The notes under the pieces were generated by a model. It was not told where the DNA came from. It ran no database searches and saw nothing but the letters and a program-made list of their open reading frames with translations. A program made the position numbers and the translations under genes. DNA of 64,000 nucleotides, from positions 1 through 64,000 of the forward strand of contig CANPZO010000009.1 of the NCBI GenBank assembly GCA_947589005.1, in the 5' to 3' direction. The stretch is from an uncultured Clostridia bacterium (GTDB lineage: Bacteria; Bacillota; Clostridia; UMGS1883). Position 1 is the first letter of the stretch. Each line of letters starts with the position of its first letter. Below, piece by piece: positions 55,513 through 64,000 of the stretch.

Positions 55513-56349
55513 CTACAGTAAATCCACAATTCGCGTCAAATCCTCGACGCTGTAAAATTCTATCTCTATTTTCCCCTTTTTTCCGCCCTTGATAAGGACC
55601 TTTGTGCCGAATTTTTCGGACAGGGCCTTTTCCACGTCGGGATATTTGGGCGCGGACGCATGCTCTCTGGCCATCCTGACCGCCGGCTGCTTCTTGCTCA
55701 GCTCCTCGATTTGGCGGACCGTAAGGCCCTCGGGCTCAATTCGGGCCGCGATGTCTATGCGCCGCTCCCTGTCGGGCACGGCGAGAAGCGCCCTGGCGTG
55801 ACCGGTCGAAATGGTTCCGCGTTGGAGCAGCGACTGAATTTCCGGATCAAGGTTGAGAAGGCGGAGCATATTGGCCACATTGCTGCGGCTTTTGCCCACC
55901 CGCTCGCTTATCTTATCCTGAGTCAGGCCGAAGCGGTCCATCAGGTCCTTATAGCCCCGGGCCTCCTCAATGGGGTTCAAATCCTCCCGCTGGAGGTTTT
56001 CTATCAAGGCTATCTCGGCCGCCTGAATGTCGCTGTAATCCCGAACAATGGCGGGTATCTCCGTCAGTCCGGCCAACTTTGCCGCACGCCAGCGGCGTTC
56101 GCCGGCAATAATGCGGTAGTAGCCGTTTTCTCCCTTCACGAGAATGATGGGCTGTATTACCCCGTGCTCGGCAATGGAGTCCGCCAGAGCTTGAAGCTGT
56201 TCCTTGTCAAAAACCTTTCTCGGCTGGTCGGGCCGAGGCTCTATTTGCGACAGCTTAACCTGCATGGTGGCGTCCGGATTTTCCGGCCCAAGCTGCTCTG
56301 TCATTTCAAACAGGGACTCAAAGCCCCGCCCAAGCTGTCTTTTGGACAT
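55513..56349 (-). CDS. parB: Chromosome-partitioning protein ParB (Spo0J)
   Basis: A 278-aa CTP-dependent DNA clamp that loads at parS and spreads to organise the origin region. Seen: LGRGFESLF at the N-terminus, RPDQPRKVFD, the CTP-binding GERRWRAAKLAGLTEIPAIV, IENLQREDLNPIEEA, the helix-turn-helix LTQDKISERVGKSRSNVANMLRLL, and a C-terminal dimer domain. The ATG at 56349 overlaps the parA TGA by 1 nt. Two candidate parS sites are in the window (53482 and 57163). Confidence 0.96.
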   Translation of the reverse strand: MSKRQLGRGFESLFEMTEQLGPENPDATMQVKLSQIEPRPDQPRKVFDKEQLQALADSIAEHGVIQPIILVKGENGYYRIIAGERRWRAAKLAGLTEIPAIVRDYSDIQAAEIALIENLQREDLNPIEEARGYKDLMDRFGLTQDKISERVGKSRSNVANMLRLLNLDPEIQSLLQRGTISTGHARALLAVPDRERRIDIAARIEPEGLTVRQIEELSKKQPAVRMAREHASAPKYPDVEKALSEKFGTKVLIKGGKKGKIEIEFYSVEDLTRIVDLL

Positions 56350-57113
56350 CAAACATCATCTCCTATCAGTTCCCTCGCAAGATTAACATAGCTTTCGGCC
56401 CCTTTGGAGCCCCTGTCATAGGACAGTATGGGCTGCCCGAAGCCCGGAGCCTCGCTCAAACGGACATTGCGGGGGATTATGGTCTTATAGACCTTGTTGG
56501 GGAAGAACTTCTTCACCTCGTCCACCACCTGAATTGACAGGTTCGTCCGGCTGTCAAACATCGTCAGCAGGACGCCCTCAAGCGTTATGCCGGGGTTAAG
56601 AGCCTCCTTGACCCGACGTATGGTGTTGGTGAGCTGGCTCACCCCCTCAAGAGCGTAAAACTCGCACTGTATGGGGATAAGCACGCTGTCCGCCGCGGTC
56701 AGGGTGTTTATGGTTATAAGTCCCAGCGAGGGGGGAGTGTCGATAAATATAAAGTCATAGTCCTCCCTGATGGGCCTTATAGAGTTTTTGAGCTGATTTT
56801 CCCGCCCCATAACGCTTATAAGGTCTATCTCCGCGCCGCTCAAGTCAATATTCGAGGGGCAGACAAAAAGATTTTCATAGGCGGTGGGGACGACGACCTC
56901 GTCCATCGACACGCCGTTCACAAGGCAGTCATAAACCGTCTTTTCGCAGCGGCGCTTGTCCACCCCCAAGCCGCTGGTGGTGTTGCCCTGAGGGTCCACG
57001 TCGATTATCAGTACCCGACGGCCCAGCTCCGCCAGCGAAGCGGCCAGATTTACCGCGGTGGTGGTTTTGCCCACGCCGCCTTTCTGGTTCGCTATAGCTA
57101 TTACCTTCGACAA
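56349..57113 (-). CDS. parA: Chromosome-partitioning ATPase ParA (Soj)
   Basis: A 254-aa deviant Walker ATPase that works with ParB in origin segregation and, in Bacillus, controls DnaA. Seen: IAIANQKGGVGKTTTAVNLA (deviant Walker A), VLIIDVDPQGNTTSGLG, DFIFIDTPPSLGLITIN and the C-terminal RGSKGAESY block. A TTG start at 57113 is chosen because it lies 7 nt after GAAGGTG and gives the usual family N-terminus. ATG codons upstream would add residues not seen in the family. The promoter overlaps parS. Confidence 0.95.
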   Translation of the reverse strand: MSKVIAIANQKGGVGKTTTAVNLAASLAELGRRVLIIDVDPQGNTTSGLGVDKRRCEKTVYDCLVNGVSMDEVVVPTAYENLFVCPSNIDLSGAEIDLISVMGRENQLKNSIRPIREDYDFIFIDTPPSLGLITINTLTAADSVLIPIQCEFYALEGVSQLTNTIRRVKEALNPGITLEGVLLTMFDSRTNLSIQVVDEVKKFFPNKVYKTIIPRNVRLSEAPGFGQPILSYDRGSKGAESYVNLARELIGDDV

Positions 57114-57146
57114 GATTTCACCTTCTTTAGCAAAAATCATAATAAT

Positions 57147-57175
57147 ATTATAGCATATAATTTGTTTCATGTGAA
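57147..57175 (-). promoter_or_regulatory. Promoter of parAB
   Basis: TTCACA, 17 nt, TATAAT on the minus strand. The -35 hexamer is part of the parS site at 57163-57178. Confidence 0.72.
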
Positions 57176-57178
57176 ACA
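57163..57178. promoter_or_regulatory. parS: parS site upstream of parA
   Basis: TGTTTCATGTGAAACA, one central mismatch to the parS consensus. It covers the -35 of the parA promoter, so ParB or Noc bound here should affect parAB transcription (inference). Confidence 0.85.
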
Positions 57179-57190
57179 TTTTATTTTGAA

Positions 57191-57228
57191 AAAATGCACA
57201 AACAAAATTAACATTGTTTGTGCATTTT
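57191..57228 (-). terminator. noc terminator
   Basis: Perfect 15-bp stem AAAATGCACAAACAA/TTGTTTGTGCATTTT (8-nt loop) followed by TTC and T-rich sequence on the minus strand, about 10 nt after the noc stop. Confidence 0.85.
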
Positions 57229-57238
57229 ATACATTTCG

Positions 57239-58006
57239 CTATTTTGCAATCTTTACAACGTATTCTATGTAATCGTCATACTCCACCTCGGTGGCGGTGG
57301 CGACGGCCCCTTTCTTTTTCAGCACGTCCACGGTCTTGACGAGGGTGTTTATGAAGCTGCGGGTGCTGCCCACCGAGGTTCGGGGCACTATGCGCCGGGA
57401 GGAGCGTATCTTTTCCTCTATCATGCGCTGGACCAGCCTTTCGCTCATTGCCACGCTCATGCCGCACTGACCAATCTTTTCCGCCGCTTCCAGCTGCTGG
57501 GCCTCGTTGTCCAGGCGGAGCAGGGCCCTGCCGTGACGCTCGGTAAGGCCGTATTCCATCATTTTATTTCTCACGGGGGCCGACAGACGCAGGAGCCGCA
57601 GCTTGTTCGCCACGGCGCTTTGGCTTTTGGATATCAGGTCCGCGACCTTTTCCTGAGTGTAACCGTGGTAATTTATGAGCCGGGATATGCTCTCAGCCTC
57701 CTCAAAGCAATTTAAATCCCGACGCTGGATGTTTTCAACGATGGACGCCACGGCGCTGCCCGAATCACTCATATTGCGTATCACGGCGGGGATGGTTTTA
57801 AGTCCGGCCTTTTTCGCGGCCTTGAGCCGCCGCTCTCCGGCGATCAGCTCAAAGCCCTTCGGGGCGCGGCGCACCAAAATCGGGTTGATAACGCCCATGG
57901 TCTTGACGGACTCGGTCAGCTCACGCATGGCGTCGGGGTCATAGATGCGGCGCGGCTGAAAAGGGTTGGGGAAAATCAGGTTCACATCTATTTCTTCCGC
58001 TTTCAT
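57239..58006 (-). CDS. noc: Nucleoid occlusion protein Noc (second ParB-family protein)
   Basis: A 255-aa ParB paralogue in the usual mnmG-rsmG-noc-parA position. In Bacillus, Noc binds its own sites and blocks division over the nucleoid. Seen: PFQPRRIYD, GERRLKAAKKAGLKTIPAVI (CTP-binding), ENIQRRDLNCFEEA and the helix-turn-helix YTQEKVADLISKSQSAVANKLRLL. The N-terminus is only a few residues before the ParB core, so the membrane-binding amphipathic helix of Bacillus Noc is missing. The ATG at 58006 has AAGGAG 8 nt upstream; the ATG two codons earlier is too close. It has its own promoter and terminator. Confidence 0.9.
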   Translation of the reverse strand: MKAEEIDVNLIFPNPFQPRRIYDPDAMRELTESVKTMGVINPILVRRAPKGFELIAGERRLKAAKKAGLKTIPAVIRNMSDSGSAVASIVENIQRRDLNCFEEAESISRLINYHGYTQEKVADLISKSQSAVANKLRLLRLSAPVRNKMMEYGLTERHGRALLRLDNEAQQLEAAEKIGQCGMSVAMSERLVQRMIEEKIRSSRRIVPRTSVGSTRSFINTLVKTVDVLKKKGAVATATEVEYDDYIEYVVKIAK

Positions 58007-58037
58007 ATTCATCTCTCCTTATGTAAAAAATGTAAAA

Positions 58038-58072
58038 AATCAGCCCGTAAAGCAACTCTCTACAGGCTGATT
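58038..58072 (-). terminator. Terminator hairpin between rsmG and noc
   Basis: Stem AATCAGCC/GGCTGATT (with further pairs GTA/TAC) and a T-rich run TTTTTTACATTTTTT on the minus strand, ending just before the noc ribosome-binding site. Its upstream arm overlaps the noc -10 box. Confidence 0.75.
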
Positions 58073-58098
58073 ATACCATAAATCAATATAAAAGTGAA
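58070..58098 (-). promoter_or_regulatory. Promoter of noc
   Basis: TTCACT, 17 nt, TATAAT with extended -10 (TGG before it). Transcription would begin inside the terminator stem, so noc mRNA would lack its first arm while read-through RNA would carry the full hairpin. Confidence 0.6.
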
Positions 58099-58131
58099 TA
58101 AAAACTTTTCGCCTTTTGACGACCGAAAGCC

Positions 58132-58833
58132 CTATTTTATGGGGTCTTTTGAGGGTTTTCCGGCTTTTCTCGGATATTTTGACGGAGTCCGCGCGGTCTT
58201 TTTTACAATTATAAGGCTCCGGCCAAGTCCGTCGAAGGAAATTTCCCTGACCTCTTCGATTTTTCCGCCCATAACCCTGATCGCGGGCTTGGCGGCGTTT
58301 ATCTCCTCCTCGGGAGCGGAGCCCTTCATGGCCACAAAATATCCGCCCACCTTCACGAAGGGCAGGGCGTACTCCGCCAAAACGGACAAATTGGCCACCG
58401 CCCTCGCGGTCGCCACGTCAAAGCTCTCTCTGAGCTCCGTGCGGGAACCGTCCTCGGCCCGGCAGTGGACGGCGCAGATGTTCTCAAGCCCAAGGCGGGC
58501 GGAGACCTCGTTCAAAAAATCCACCCTTTTGCCCAGACTGTCCAGCATTGTCACGCGGAGGTCGGGCCGGGCAATTTTGACCGGAACGGAGGGGAAGCCC
58601 GCCCCGGCGCCTATGTCTATAAGTCGTGCCCCCTCCGGCAGTCTGTCCGACAGGAGCAGGGTCAACGAGTCCAGGAAATGTTTGGAAATTATCTCGTCCT
58701 TTTCGGTTATGGCGGTAAGGTTGAATTTTTCATTCCATTCCAGAAGCAGCTCCATATAGGTCTCAAACTGTCCCGTCTGTCCGCCGTCAAGGGATATTCC
58801 CAGCTTTTCGGCGGCGGTTTTAAGCCTTTCCAT
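58132..58833 (-). CDS. rsmG: 16S rRNA (guanine-527-N7)-methyltransferase RsmG
   Basis: A 233-aa methyltransferase modifying G527 of 16S rRNA. Seen: [35 protein letters not shown] (S-adenosylmethionine site), [12 protein letters not shown] and [19 protein letters not shown]. The ATG at 58833 has GGGAGG 7 nt upstream, giving a 14-nt overlap with mnmG; an upstream in-frame alternative start lacks a ribosome-binding site. Part of the mnmE-mnmG-rsmG cluster. Confidence 0.95.
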   Translation of the reverse strand: MERLKTAAEKLGISLDGGQTGQFETYMELLLEWNEKFNLTAITEKDEIISKHFLDSLTLLLSDRLPEGARLIDIGAGAGFPSVPVKIARPDLRVTMLDSLGKRVDFLNEVSARLGLENICAVHCRAEDGSRTELRESFDVATARAVANLSVLAEYALPFVKVGGYFVAMKGSAPEEEINAAKPAIRVMGGKIEEVREISFDGLGRSLIIVKKTARTPSKYPRKAGKPSKDPIK

Positions 58834-60697
58834 CGCGTTCCCTCCCGGCAAGATATATCAGCAGCACCCCTATATCCGCGGGGCTGACGCCGCTTATGCG
58901 GCTGGCCCTGCCCACATTTTCGGGGCGCATTTTCGCCAGCTTCTGCCTGGCCTCGATGCGAAGGCCGTAGACCTCGTCATAGTTGATATCGTCCGGTATA
59001 AGGCGCTTTTCGTTCCGGCGGAACTGCTCCACCTGCTCAAACTGGCGGCGGATATAGCCCTCGTATTTGACGGCCGTCTCCACCTGTTCACGCTCGGCGT
59101 CGGAGAGAGGGGGGCGCTCCCTGTCAAAGGGCGCCAGCTCGTCATAGCCTACCTCGGGTCTGCGCAGCAGCTCAACCATATTTATACCTGTCGAGAGGAG
59201 GCTGCTGCCCTTTTCCTCCAAAAGGCGGTTCAGCCCGTCGGAGGGCGGAAGGTTCACCGTGCGGATGCGGGCTATTTCCTTCTCTATCCTTTCCTTTTTC
59301 GCCAGAAACCCCGCGTAGCGCCCGTCGCTTATAAGGCCGATTTCGTGTCCAATGGGGGTAAGACGCAGGTCGGCGTTATCCTGACGCAGAAGCAGGCGGT
59401 ACTCCGCCCTGCTGGTGAGCATACGGTAAGGCTCGTTGGTGCCCTTGGTGACAAGGTCGTCGATGAGCACCCCGATATATGCCTCGCTGCGGTCAAAGAC
59501 CACCGGCGGCAGACCGTCCAGCTTTCGGGCGGCGTTGATGCCGGCCATAAGTCCCTGAGCGGCGGCCTCCTCATAGCCGCTGGTGCCATTGAACTGACCC
59601 GCACCGAACAGACCCTCGATGCCGCGGAATTCAAGGGAGGGCTTAAGCTGCAGCGGGTCGCAGCAATCATACTCTATCGCGTAGGCGCAGCGCATTATTT
59701 CCGCCTTTTCAAGGCCCGCCATGGAGCGGAGCATCCGGAGCTGCACATCCTCCGGAAGTGAACTGCTCATGCCCTGAACGTACATTTCCATGGTGTCGAG
59801 GCCCATGGGCTCGATAAATACCTGATGGCGCTCCTTTTCGGCGAAGCGCACCACCTTGTCCTCTATCGACGGACAGTAGCGCGGCCCCACGCCGTCGATA
59901 AAGCCGTTGAAAAGCGGGCTCCGGTGGAGGTTTTCTCTGATTATACGGTGAGTCTCCTCATTGGTGTAGGTCAGGTGGCATACCACCTTGTTTTCGCCGG
60001 GGGTCTCGGTCTCAAAGGAAAAGGGAACCACCCTTTCGTCCCCCTCCTGAACCTGCATTTTTGAGTAGTCCAGGCTTCGGGCGTGAACCCTGGCCGGGGT
60101 GCCGGTCTTAAAGCGCATAAGCGAAACGCCCATTTCCGCGAGACTGGCGCTCAGTCCCTTTGAGGGGAACATACCGTCCGGCCCGCCGCTGTAGGAGGTT
60201 TCGCCCACGATTATGCGGCCCTCCAGATAGGTGCCGGTGGCGACGATGACGCATTTGGCGGTAAACTCCACCCCGGTATGTATTTTCAGAACAAAGCCGC
60301 CCTCAGTCCTTTTCAGTTCCTTAACCTCGGCCTGACGGAGGCATAGGTTCTCCTGCCCCTCCAGCCGGCGCTTCATGTCGATTTGATACATCCGTCTGTC
60401 CTCCTGCGCCCGCAGGGAATGGACCGCCGGCCCCTTGCGCAAATTCAACATTCTGGACTGGAGCATATTTTTATCGGCGCACTTGCCCATCTCGCCGCCA
60501 AGGGCGTCTATCTCCCTGACGAGGTGACCCTTGGCGGTACCGCCGATGTTGGGGTTGCAGGGCATATTGGCGACGGCGTCGAGATTTATGGTAAAAATGA
60601 CCGTCCTTTTTCCCAATCTCGCCGCGGCCAGCGCCGCCTCGCAGCCCGCGTGTCCCGCCCCTATTACGGCTATGTCAAAATCCAGGGCGTCGTTCAT
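58820..60697 (-). CDS. mnmG: tRNA uridine-5-carboxymethylaminomethyl modification enzyme MnmG (GidA)
   Basis: A 625-aa FAD protein that, with MnmE, modifies uridine 34 of several tRNAs. Seen: [20 protein letters not shown] (FAD-binding Rossmann motif), [61 protein letters not shown] and [16 protein letters not shown]; the C-terminal helical domain (about 540-625) that binds MnmE is complete ([17 protein letters not shown]). Length is normal. It overlaps rsmG and is 33 nt after mnmE. Confidence 0.97.
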   Translation of the reverse strand: MNDALDFDIAVIGAGHAGCEAALAAARLGKRTVIFTINLDAVANMPCNPNIGGTAKGHLVREIDALGGEMGKCADKNMLQSRMLNLRKGPAVHSLRAQEDRRMYQIDMKRRLEGQENLCLRQAEVKELKRTEGGFVLKIHTGVEFTAKCVIVATGTYLEGRIIVGETSYSGGPDGMFPSKGLSASLAEMGVSLMRFKTGTPARVHARSLDYSKMQVQEGDERVVPFSFETETPGENKVVCHLTYTNEETHRIIRENLHRSPLFNGFIDGVGPRYCPSIEDKVVRFAEKERHQVFIEPMGLDTMEMYVQGMSSSLPEDVQLRMLRSMAGLEKAEIMRCAYAIEYDCCDPLQLKPSLEFRGIEGLFGAGQFNGTSGYEEAAAQGLMAGINAARKLDGLPPVVFDRSEAYIGVLIDDLVTKGTNEPYRMLTSRAEYRLLLRQDNADLRLTPIGHEIGLISDGRYAGFLAKKERIEKEIARIRTVNLPPSDGLNRLLEEKGSSLLSTGINMVELLRRPEVGYDELAPFDRERPPLSDAEREQVETAVKYEGYIRRQFEQVEQFRRNEKRLIPDDINYDEVYGLRIEARQKLAKMRPENVGRASRISGVSPADIGVLLIYLAGRERDGKA

Positions 60698-60730
60698 ATA
60701 TATCTCACCTTTTTACGTTGATTTTTCACT

Positions 60731-62059
60731 CTATTTTCCCAGACAAAATTCCTCAAATATTTTATTTACCGTTTCGTCATCAACGCTGAGACCCTCGGCC
60801 TCGCCCAGAGCCTCCACCGCCGCCCTTATGTCGATGGCGGCCAAATCACTGTAAAAACCGGCCTCAACGGAGGAAAGGGCGCGGCCCACGGCTTCCATGG
60901 CCCTGATGACGGCCTGAAGCTGACGGCGGTTGGCGATAACGGCCCCCGCCGGAGCACCGAGTCCCAGCAGCCTTATTATCTCTTTTTTTACCTCGTCCGT
61001 CCCGACGCCGCAAGCGGCGCTTATCTTTATAAAATCCTCCCGCCCGTCGGGGCTGAGGTCCGTTTTGTTGGCGATTTTAATGACGGGACATTTTATTCCG
61101 GCGAGGAGTTCCTCCTCCTCCGGTACAAGGCCGCGGCCGGCCTCAGTGACAAAAAGGCAGATGTCCGCCTGACGTATATAGTCAAGGCTCATTTTCACGC
61201 CGATTTTTTCCACCGTGTCGGCGCTTTCCCTTATGCCGGCGGTGTCACCCAGCCTTACGGGGACGCCCTCCAAATCTATCCATGCCTCCACCACGTCCCG
61301 AGTGGTGCCGGCAATATCCGTGACGATGGCCTTTTCCCTCTCGTAAAGGGCGTTCAGCAGAGAGCTTTTGCCGGTGTTGGGCAGGCCGCAGATGGCGCAG
61401 CTTATTCCCTCCCGCAGAGCCTCGCCCCGTCGGGCGGTGTTTTTCAGGGCCTCAAGCTCGGAATAAATTTCCTTCAACCGTCCGGCCATATCCTCGCCGC
61501 CGAAATCCTCCGCGTCCTCGTCCGGAAAGTCCGAGGCGACCTGCACCGCGGCCAGTAATTTCAAAAGCTTTTCCCTCATGCTGACGACGGGGCCGGTAAG
61601 TCCGCCCTCAAGACGGTTCACCGCCGCCCAAAGCGCCCCGTCGGTACGGGCGTCTATCACGTCCTTCACAGCTTCGGCCTCGGTCAGGCTGAGCTTGCCG
61701 TTCAAAAAAGCTCTTTTGGTAAATTCCCCCGGTTCGGCCATCGTACAGCCATTTTCAATCAAAATATCAATAATTTTATTAACTATAACCATTCCGCCGT
61801 GACAGTTTATCTCGCACACGTCCTCTCCGGTAAAGGAGCCGGGGCCGCGGAAAAGGCTCACAAGGGCCTGATCCACCGTGCCGCCCTCATGCACAACCCT
61901 GCCGAAGGTCACGGTATGGGAGTCCGCGTTTTCCAAGGGTTGTTTGGAAACAAATATTTTAGACGTAATTTCAACGGCCCTTGGCCCGCTTATTCTTATT
62001 ACTGCTATGCCGCCTCTGCCATACGGAGTGGACAGGGCACAGATTGTGGGGACGGACAA
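60731..62059 (-). CDS. mnmE: tRNA modification GTPase MnmE (TrmE)
   Basis: A 442-aa GTPase acting with MnmG. The N-terminal tetrahydrofolate-binding domain (1-115) includes YGRGGIAVIRISGP. The helical domain with an inserted G-domain (about 210-370) has GLPNTGKSSLLNAL (P-loop), GTTRDVVE, DTAGIRES and NKTD. The C-terminal FCLGK carries the catalytic Cys. The start is TTG at 62059 (GGTGATATC just upstream); no ATG is suitably placed. A terminator separates it from jag. Confidence 0.96.
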   Translation of the reverse strand: MSVPTICALSTPYGRGGIAVIRISGPRAVEITSKIFVSKQPLENADSHTVTFGRVVHEGGTVDQALVSLFRGPGSFTGEDVCEINCHGGMVIVNKIIDILIENGCTMAEPGEFTKRAFLNGKLSLTEAEAVKDVIDARTDGALWAAVNRLEGGLTGPVVSMREKLLKLLAAVQVASDFPDEDAEDFGGEDMAGRLKEIYSELEALKNTARRGEALREGISCAICGLPNTGKSSLLNALYEREKAIVTDIAGTTRDVVEAWIDLEGVPVRLGDTAGIRESADTVEKIGVKMSLDYIRQADICLFVTEAGRGLVPEEEELLAGIKCPVIKIANKTDLSPDGREDFIKISAACGVGTDEVKKEIIRLLGLGAPAGAVIANRRQLQAVIRAMEAVGRALSSVEAGFYSDLAAIDIRAAVEALGEAEGLSVDDETVNKIFEEFCLGK

Positions 62060-62164
62060 GATATCACCCGCTTTTTATCGATTTTAAGTTACGGCTTCGC
62101 CAAATACCTTTACAGGCACATTCGGCGTTATTTACAACGGCCCGACACAAATTTCTCATTAAAA

Positions 62165-62187
62165 ATCAGGGACCGCAGGCCCCTGAT
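62165..62187 (-). terminator. jag terminator
   Basis: Stem ATCAGGG/CCCTGAT (9-nt loop) followed by TTTTTAATG on the minus strand, about 10 nt after the jag stop. Confidence 0.75.
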
Positions 62188-62196
62188 TTCCGTTTT

Positions 62197-62922
62197 TCAT
62201 TCGTCCGCTACCTCGGTTGGAGTGCCGTCGATGACAAGCTCGTTCTCCTTGCGGTTATAACGGTACTTGGACTTGTAATCGCTGCCGTACTCCTTCTTTT
62301 TGGGGGCGATGACTATTTTTCTGTTGGGGTCGTCGCCGATGGAATAGGTATAAATATTCTTAAATTCCTGAAGCGTGGAGTGGATTATCCTTCTCTCGTT
62401 GGGATTCATGGGCTCCAGCGTCACGCTGCGGTGAGTTTTGGCCACCACAGCCGCCTTGCTCTTGGCCAGCTTAATAAGGGTCTCCTCACGCTTCTCCCGA
62501 TAACCCTCTATGTCAAGGGATACCCGTATATAGTTTTCCTCGCCCTTGTTGACCACAAGGCTGGTCAGATATTGGAGGGCGTCAAGATTGTCTCCACGGC
62601 GGCCGATGATATAGCCTACGGCCTCCTCGTCGCAGTCGATGGAAATATTTATCCTCTCGTCCTCATACTCGGATTTGAGCTGAACCTCGATGCCCAGTCT
62701 CCCCAAAATATCGTTGAGATAATCCTCGGCCTTGGACACGGGAGAATTACAGGAATAAGTGACCTTGACCCTCGCCTCCATGCTTCCGAGTCCGAGAAAA
62801 CCCTTTTTGCCCTCGTTGAGAACATCTATTGTCACCTTGTCCTGACTGACTCCCAGCTCCTGAAGAGCCAGCTCGACAGCCTCGTCAATCGTTTTTGCGC
62901 TTTTAATAACTACCTTATCCAT
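62197..62922 (-). CDS. jag: RNA-binding protein Jag (KhpB)
   Basis: A 241-aa RNA-binding protein tied to cell elongation and envelope homeostasis. Jag_N domain (about 1-52, with VLNEGKKGFLGLGSMEARV), KH domain (about 75-150, VGYIIGRRGDNLDALQYL) and R3H domain (about 155-215, ETLIKLAKSKAAVVAKTHRS and NPNERRIIHSTLQE), then a charged tail. The linker usual in longer family members is short. It lies 59 nt downstream of yidC, the common order. Confidence 0.95.
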   Translation of the reverse strand: MDKVVIKSAKTIDEAVELALQELGVSQDKVTIDVLNEGKKGFLGLGSMEARVKVTYSCNSPVSKAEDYLNDILGRLGIEVQLKSEYEDERINISIDCDEEAVGYIIGRRGDNLDALQYLTSLVVNKGEENYIRVSLDIEGYREKREETLIKLAKSKAAVVAKTHRSVTLEPMNPNERRIIHSTLQEFKNIYTYSIGDDPNRKIVIAPKKKEYGSDYKSKYRYNRKENELVIDGTPTEVADE

Positions 62923-62981
62923 TTTTGAACCGCCCCGCTTCGCCGGGCGGGATACCTTCCTTTCGTAATTTGCTGAAAAAC

Positions 62982-63899
62982 TTATTTTTTACTGTTTTTG
63001 TTGCTGCCGTCAGCGTTTGAATTTTTTGCTAATTCCTTACTCTTGTTCTTACTCTTTTTCTGTCCTTCAAGCAGCTTTTTATCGTTGGGAGTAAGAGGCA
63101 GTTCCTTGCCGGCCTTTTTCATTATAAGATTTGTAAACACCTGCTGTATCATGTTCACCACCGTGCTGGTCAGCCAGTAAAGCGACATTCCGATAGGCAT
63201 GATATAGGTAAAATAGGCGGTCATTACGGGCATGATATACAGCATTGTATTTCCGCCGGCGGCTTGTCCGTTGGAGTTTTTGGCCATCATCTTTTTGGAA
63301 ACGAAGGACGAGGCCACCGTCGCCAGCACTGCCAGCACGGGAATTATCCATACCTTCCAATCGGTCATATTCCCGCTGAGCATCTTTGTCAGGTCTATTC
63401 CAAGGAAATCAAAATTAATGGGCTCTTTGCCGAAGCCCTCAATGGCCTTGATGGTCTCCGGATGGGAACAGTACTGAACCTGATAGGTCACCTTCGTCCC
63501 CGCGTCTACAAGAATTTTCTTTATGCCGTCTATTTGGTCCGGCGACAGTCTCAAAAGGTACTGAAGGGGATTATACACCACTCCCACGAAGCCCAGGATT
63601 ATGAAAAGCCTGATTATCATGGGGAGACAGCCGGCCATGGGATTTATGCCGTACTTGGTATAGAGCTTCTGCATTTCCGCGTTATATTTTTCTTTGTCGT
63701 TGGCGTATTTCCTTTGCAGCTCCATAAGAAGCGGCTGAAGCTGCTGAGTTTTGGACATACTCTTTTGACTCATTATCGTAAGAGGAATGGTCAAAAGGTT
63801 GATGAGCACGGTAACTATCACCAATGTCCAACCGTAATTTTGAACCAGCTGATAAATCGGTCTTATCAGCATCGAAAGCGGTTCGGATAAAAAATACAT
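62982..63899 (-). CDS. yidC: Membrane protein insertase YidC
   Basis: A 305-aa insertase for membrane proteins, of the short Gram-positive (Oxa1/SpoIIIJ-like) form without the large periplasmic domain. Hydrophobic segments: about 22-45, 92-112, 185-203 and 222-265. QNYGWTLVIVTVLINLLTIP, the hairpin QQLQPLLMELQRKYANDKEK, and PMAGCLPMIIRLFIILGF with the groove Arg are seen. The C-terminal tail is Lys/Asn/Ser-rich and binds ribosomes in related proteins. No lipobox signal is seen. The ATG at 63899 has AGGAG 8 nt upstream. Confidence 0.95.
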   Translation of the reverse strand: MYFLSEPLSMLIRPIYQLVQNYGWTLVIVTVLINLLTIPLTIMSQKSMSKTQQLQPLLMELQRKYANDKEKYNAEMQKLYTKYGINPMAGCLPMIIRLFIILGFVGVVYNPLQYLLRLSPDQIDGIKKILVDAGTKVTYQVQYCSHPETIKAIEGFGKEPINFDFLGIDLTKMLSGNMTDWKVWIIPVLAVLATVASSFVSKKMMAKNSNGQAAGGNTMLYIMPVMTAYFTYIMPIGMSLYWLTSTVVNMIQQVFTNLIMKKAGKELPLTPNDKKLLEGQKKSKNKSKELAKNSNADGSNKNSKK

Positions 63900-63925
63900 T
63901 CACATTTCTCCTCGCATGGAAAAAT

Positions 63926-64000
63926 CTAAGGAAGCGGGTCATATCCGCCCTTACAAAAGGGATTGCACCTTAGCACCCGGCGGACAGACAAATAAAGGCC
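63926..64000 (-). CDS. yidD: Membrane protein insertion efficiency factor YidD (C-terminal part)
   Basis: Only the last 24 codons are in the window, ending in a TAG at 63926-63928. The sequence RVLRCNPFCKGGYDPLP matches the family's conserved C-terminus (RC-P-GG-DPVP pattern). YidD is a small protein that aids YidC and normally lies between rnpA and yidC, so rnpA, rpmH and dnaA are expected just beyond the window. Confidence 0.9.
   Translation of the reverse strand, partial: GLYLSVRRVLRCNPFCKGGYDPLP

Overview
The window is from the chromosome of a GC-rich member of the Clostridia (Bacillota), probably Oscillospirales-like. Three things point there: the order yidD-yidC-jag-mnmE-mnmG-rsmG-noc-parA-parB, found next to oriC in Firmicutes; secreted proteins with copper-amine-oxidase N-terminal and BspA leucine-rich repeat domains; and near-consensus sigma-A promoters with strong AGGAGG ribosome-binding sites. 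The right edge cuts yidD, so rnpA, rpmH, dnaA and oriC should lie just beyond position 64000. Most large genes are on the minus strand, as expected if the replication fork runs leftward. No transposase, phage, plasmid or CRISPR locus was seen.

Layout. 1-8 kb: a GH26-like secreted hydrolase, pnp, rpsO, pruA and a BspA-LRR protein. 8-20 kb: a duplicated-domain secreted protein, a membrane-anchored G5/M23 peptidase, carAB, mecA, a polysaccharide deacetylase and a GH35 beta-galactosidase. 20-29 kb: a VTC/DUF4956 pair, a GH13 amylase, a zinc-ribbon/thyA/dfrA/flavin-reductase group, a repeat-bearing deacetylase, a PfkB kinase and a sugar-phosphate transferase. 29-38 kb: an AspRS-GatC fusion followed by gatA and gatB, tRNA-Arg(CCG), an EF-G2-type GTPase and rlmH. 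38-54 kb: two XRE/helical-repeat regulators, a DUF421 protein, ygiQ-folD, galE, proS, a DUF805 protein, mrp, tRNA-Leu(UAG), an AI-2E-type permease and a radical-SAM/DUF4130 pair. 54-64 kb: serS, parB, parA, noc, rsmG, mnmG, mnmE, jag, yidC and partial yidD.

The most unusual content lies between the genes. Family A is a repeat of about 300 bp, with shorter derivatives. In at least twelve cases one end sits 0-15 nt after a stop codon in the sense orientation of that gene. It has terminal inverted repeats, a terminator-like hairpin whose stem sequence differs between copies while pairing is kept, and a palindromic domain that can fold into a three-way junction. Family B (about 200 bp, two copies) lies 6 nt from terminator hairpins. 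Family C follows both tRNA genes and the DUF4956 gene. Gene 3-prime ends in this genome therefore appear to be colonised, or served, by repeat modules.

The segregation region has a near-consensus parS overlapping the -35 of the parA promoter and a perfect parS inside the DUF4130 coding sequence about 3.6 kb away. The AspRS-GatC fusion occupies the place of gatC in the operon, implying tRNA-dependent Asn and/or Gln formation with coupled subunits.
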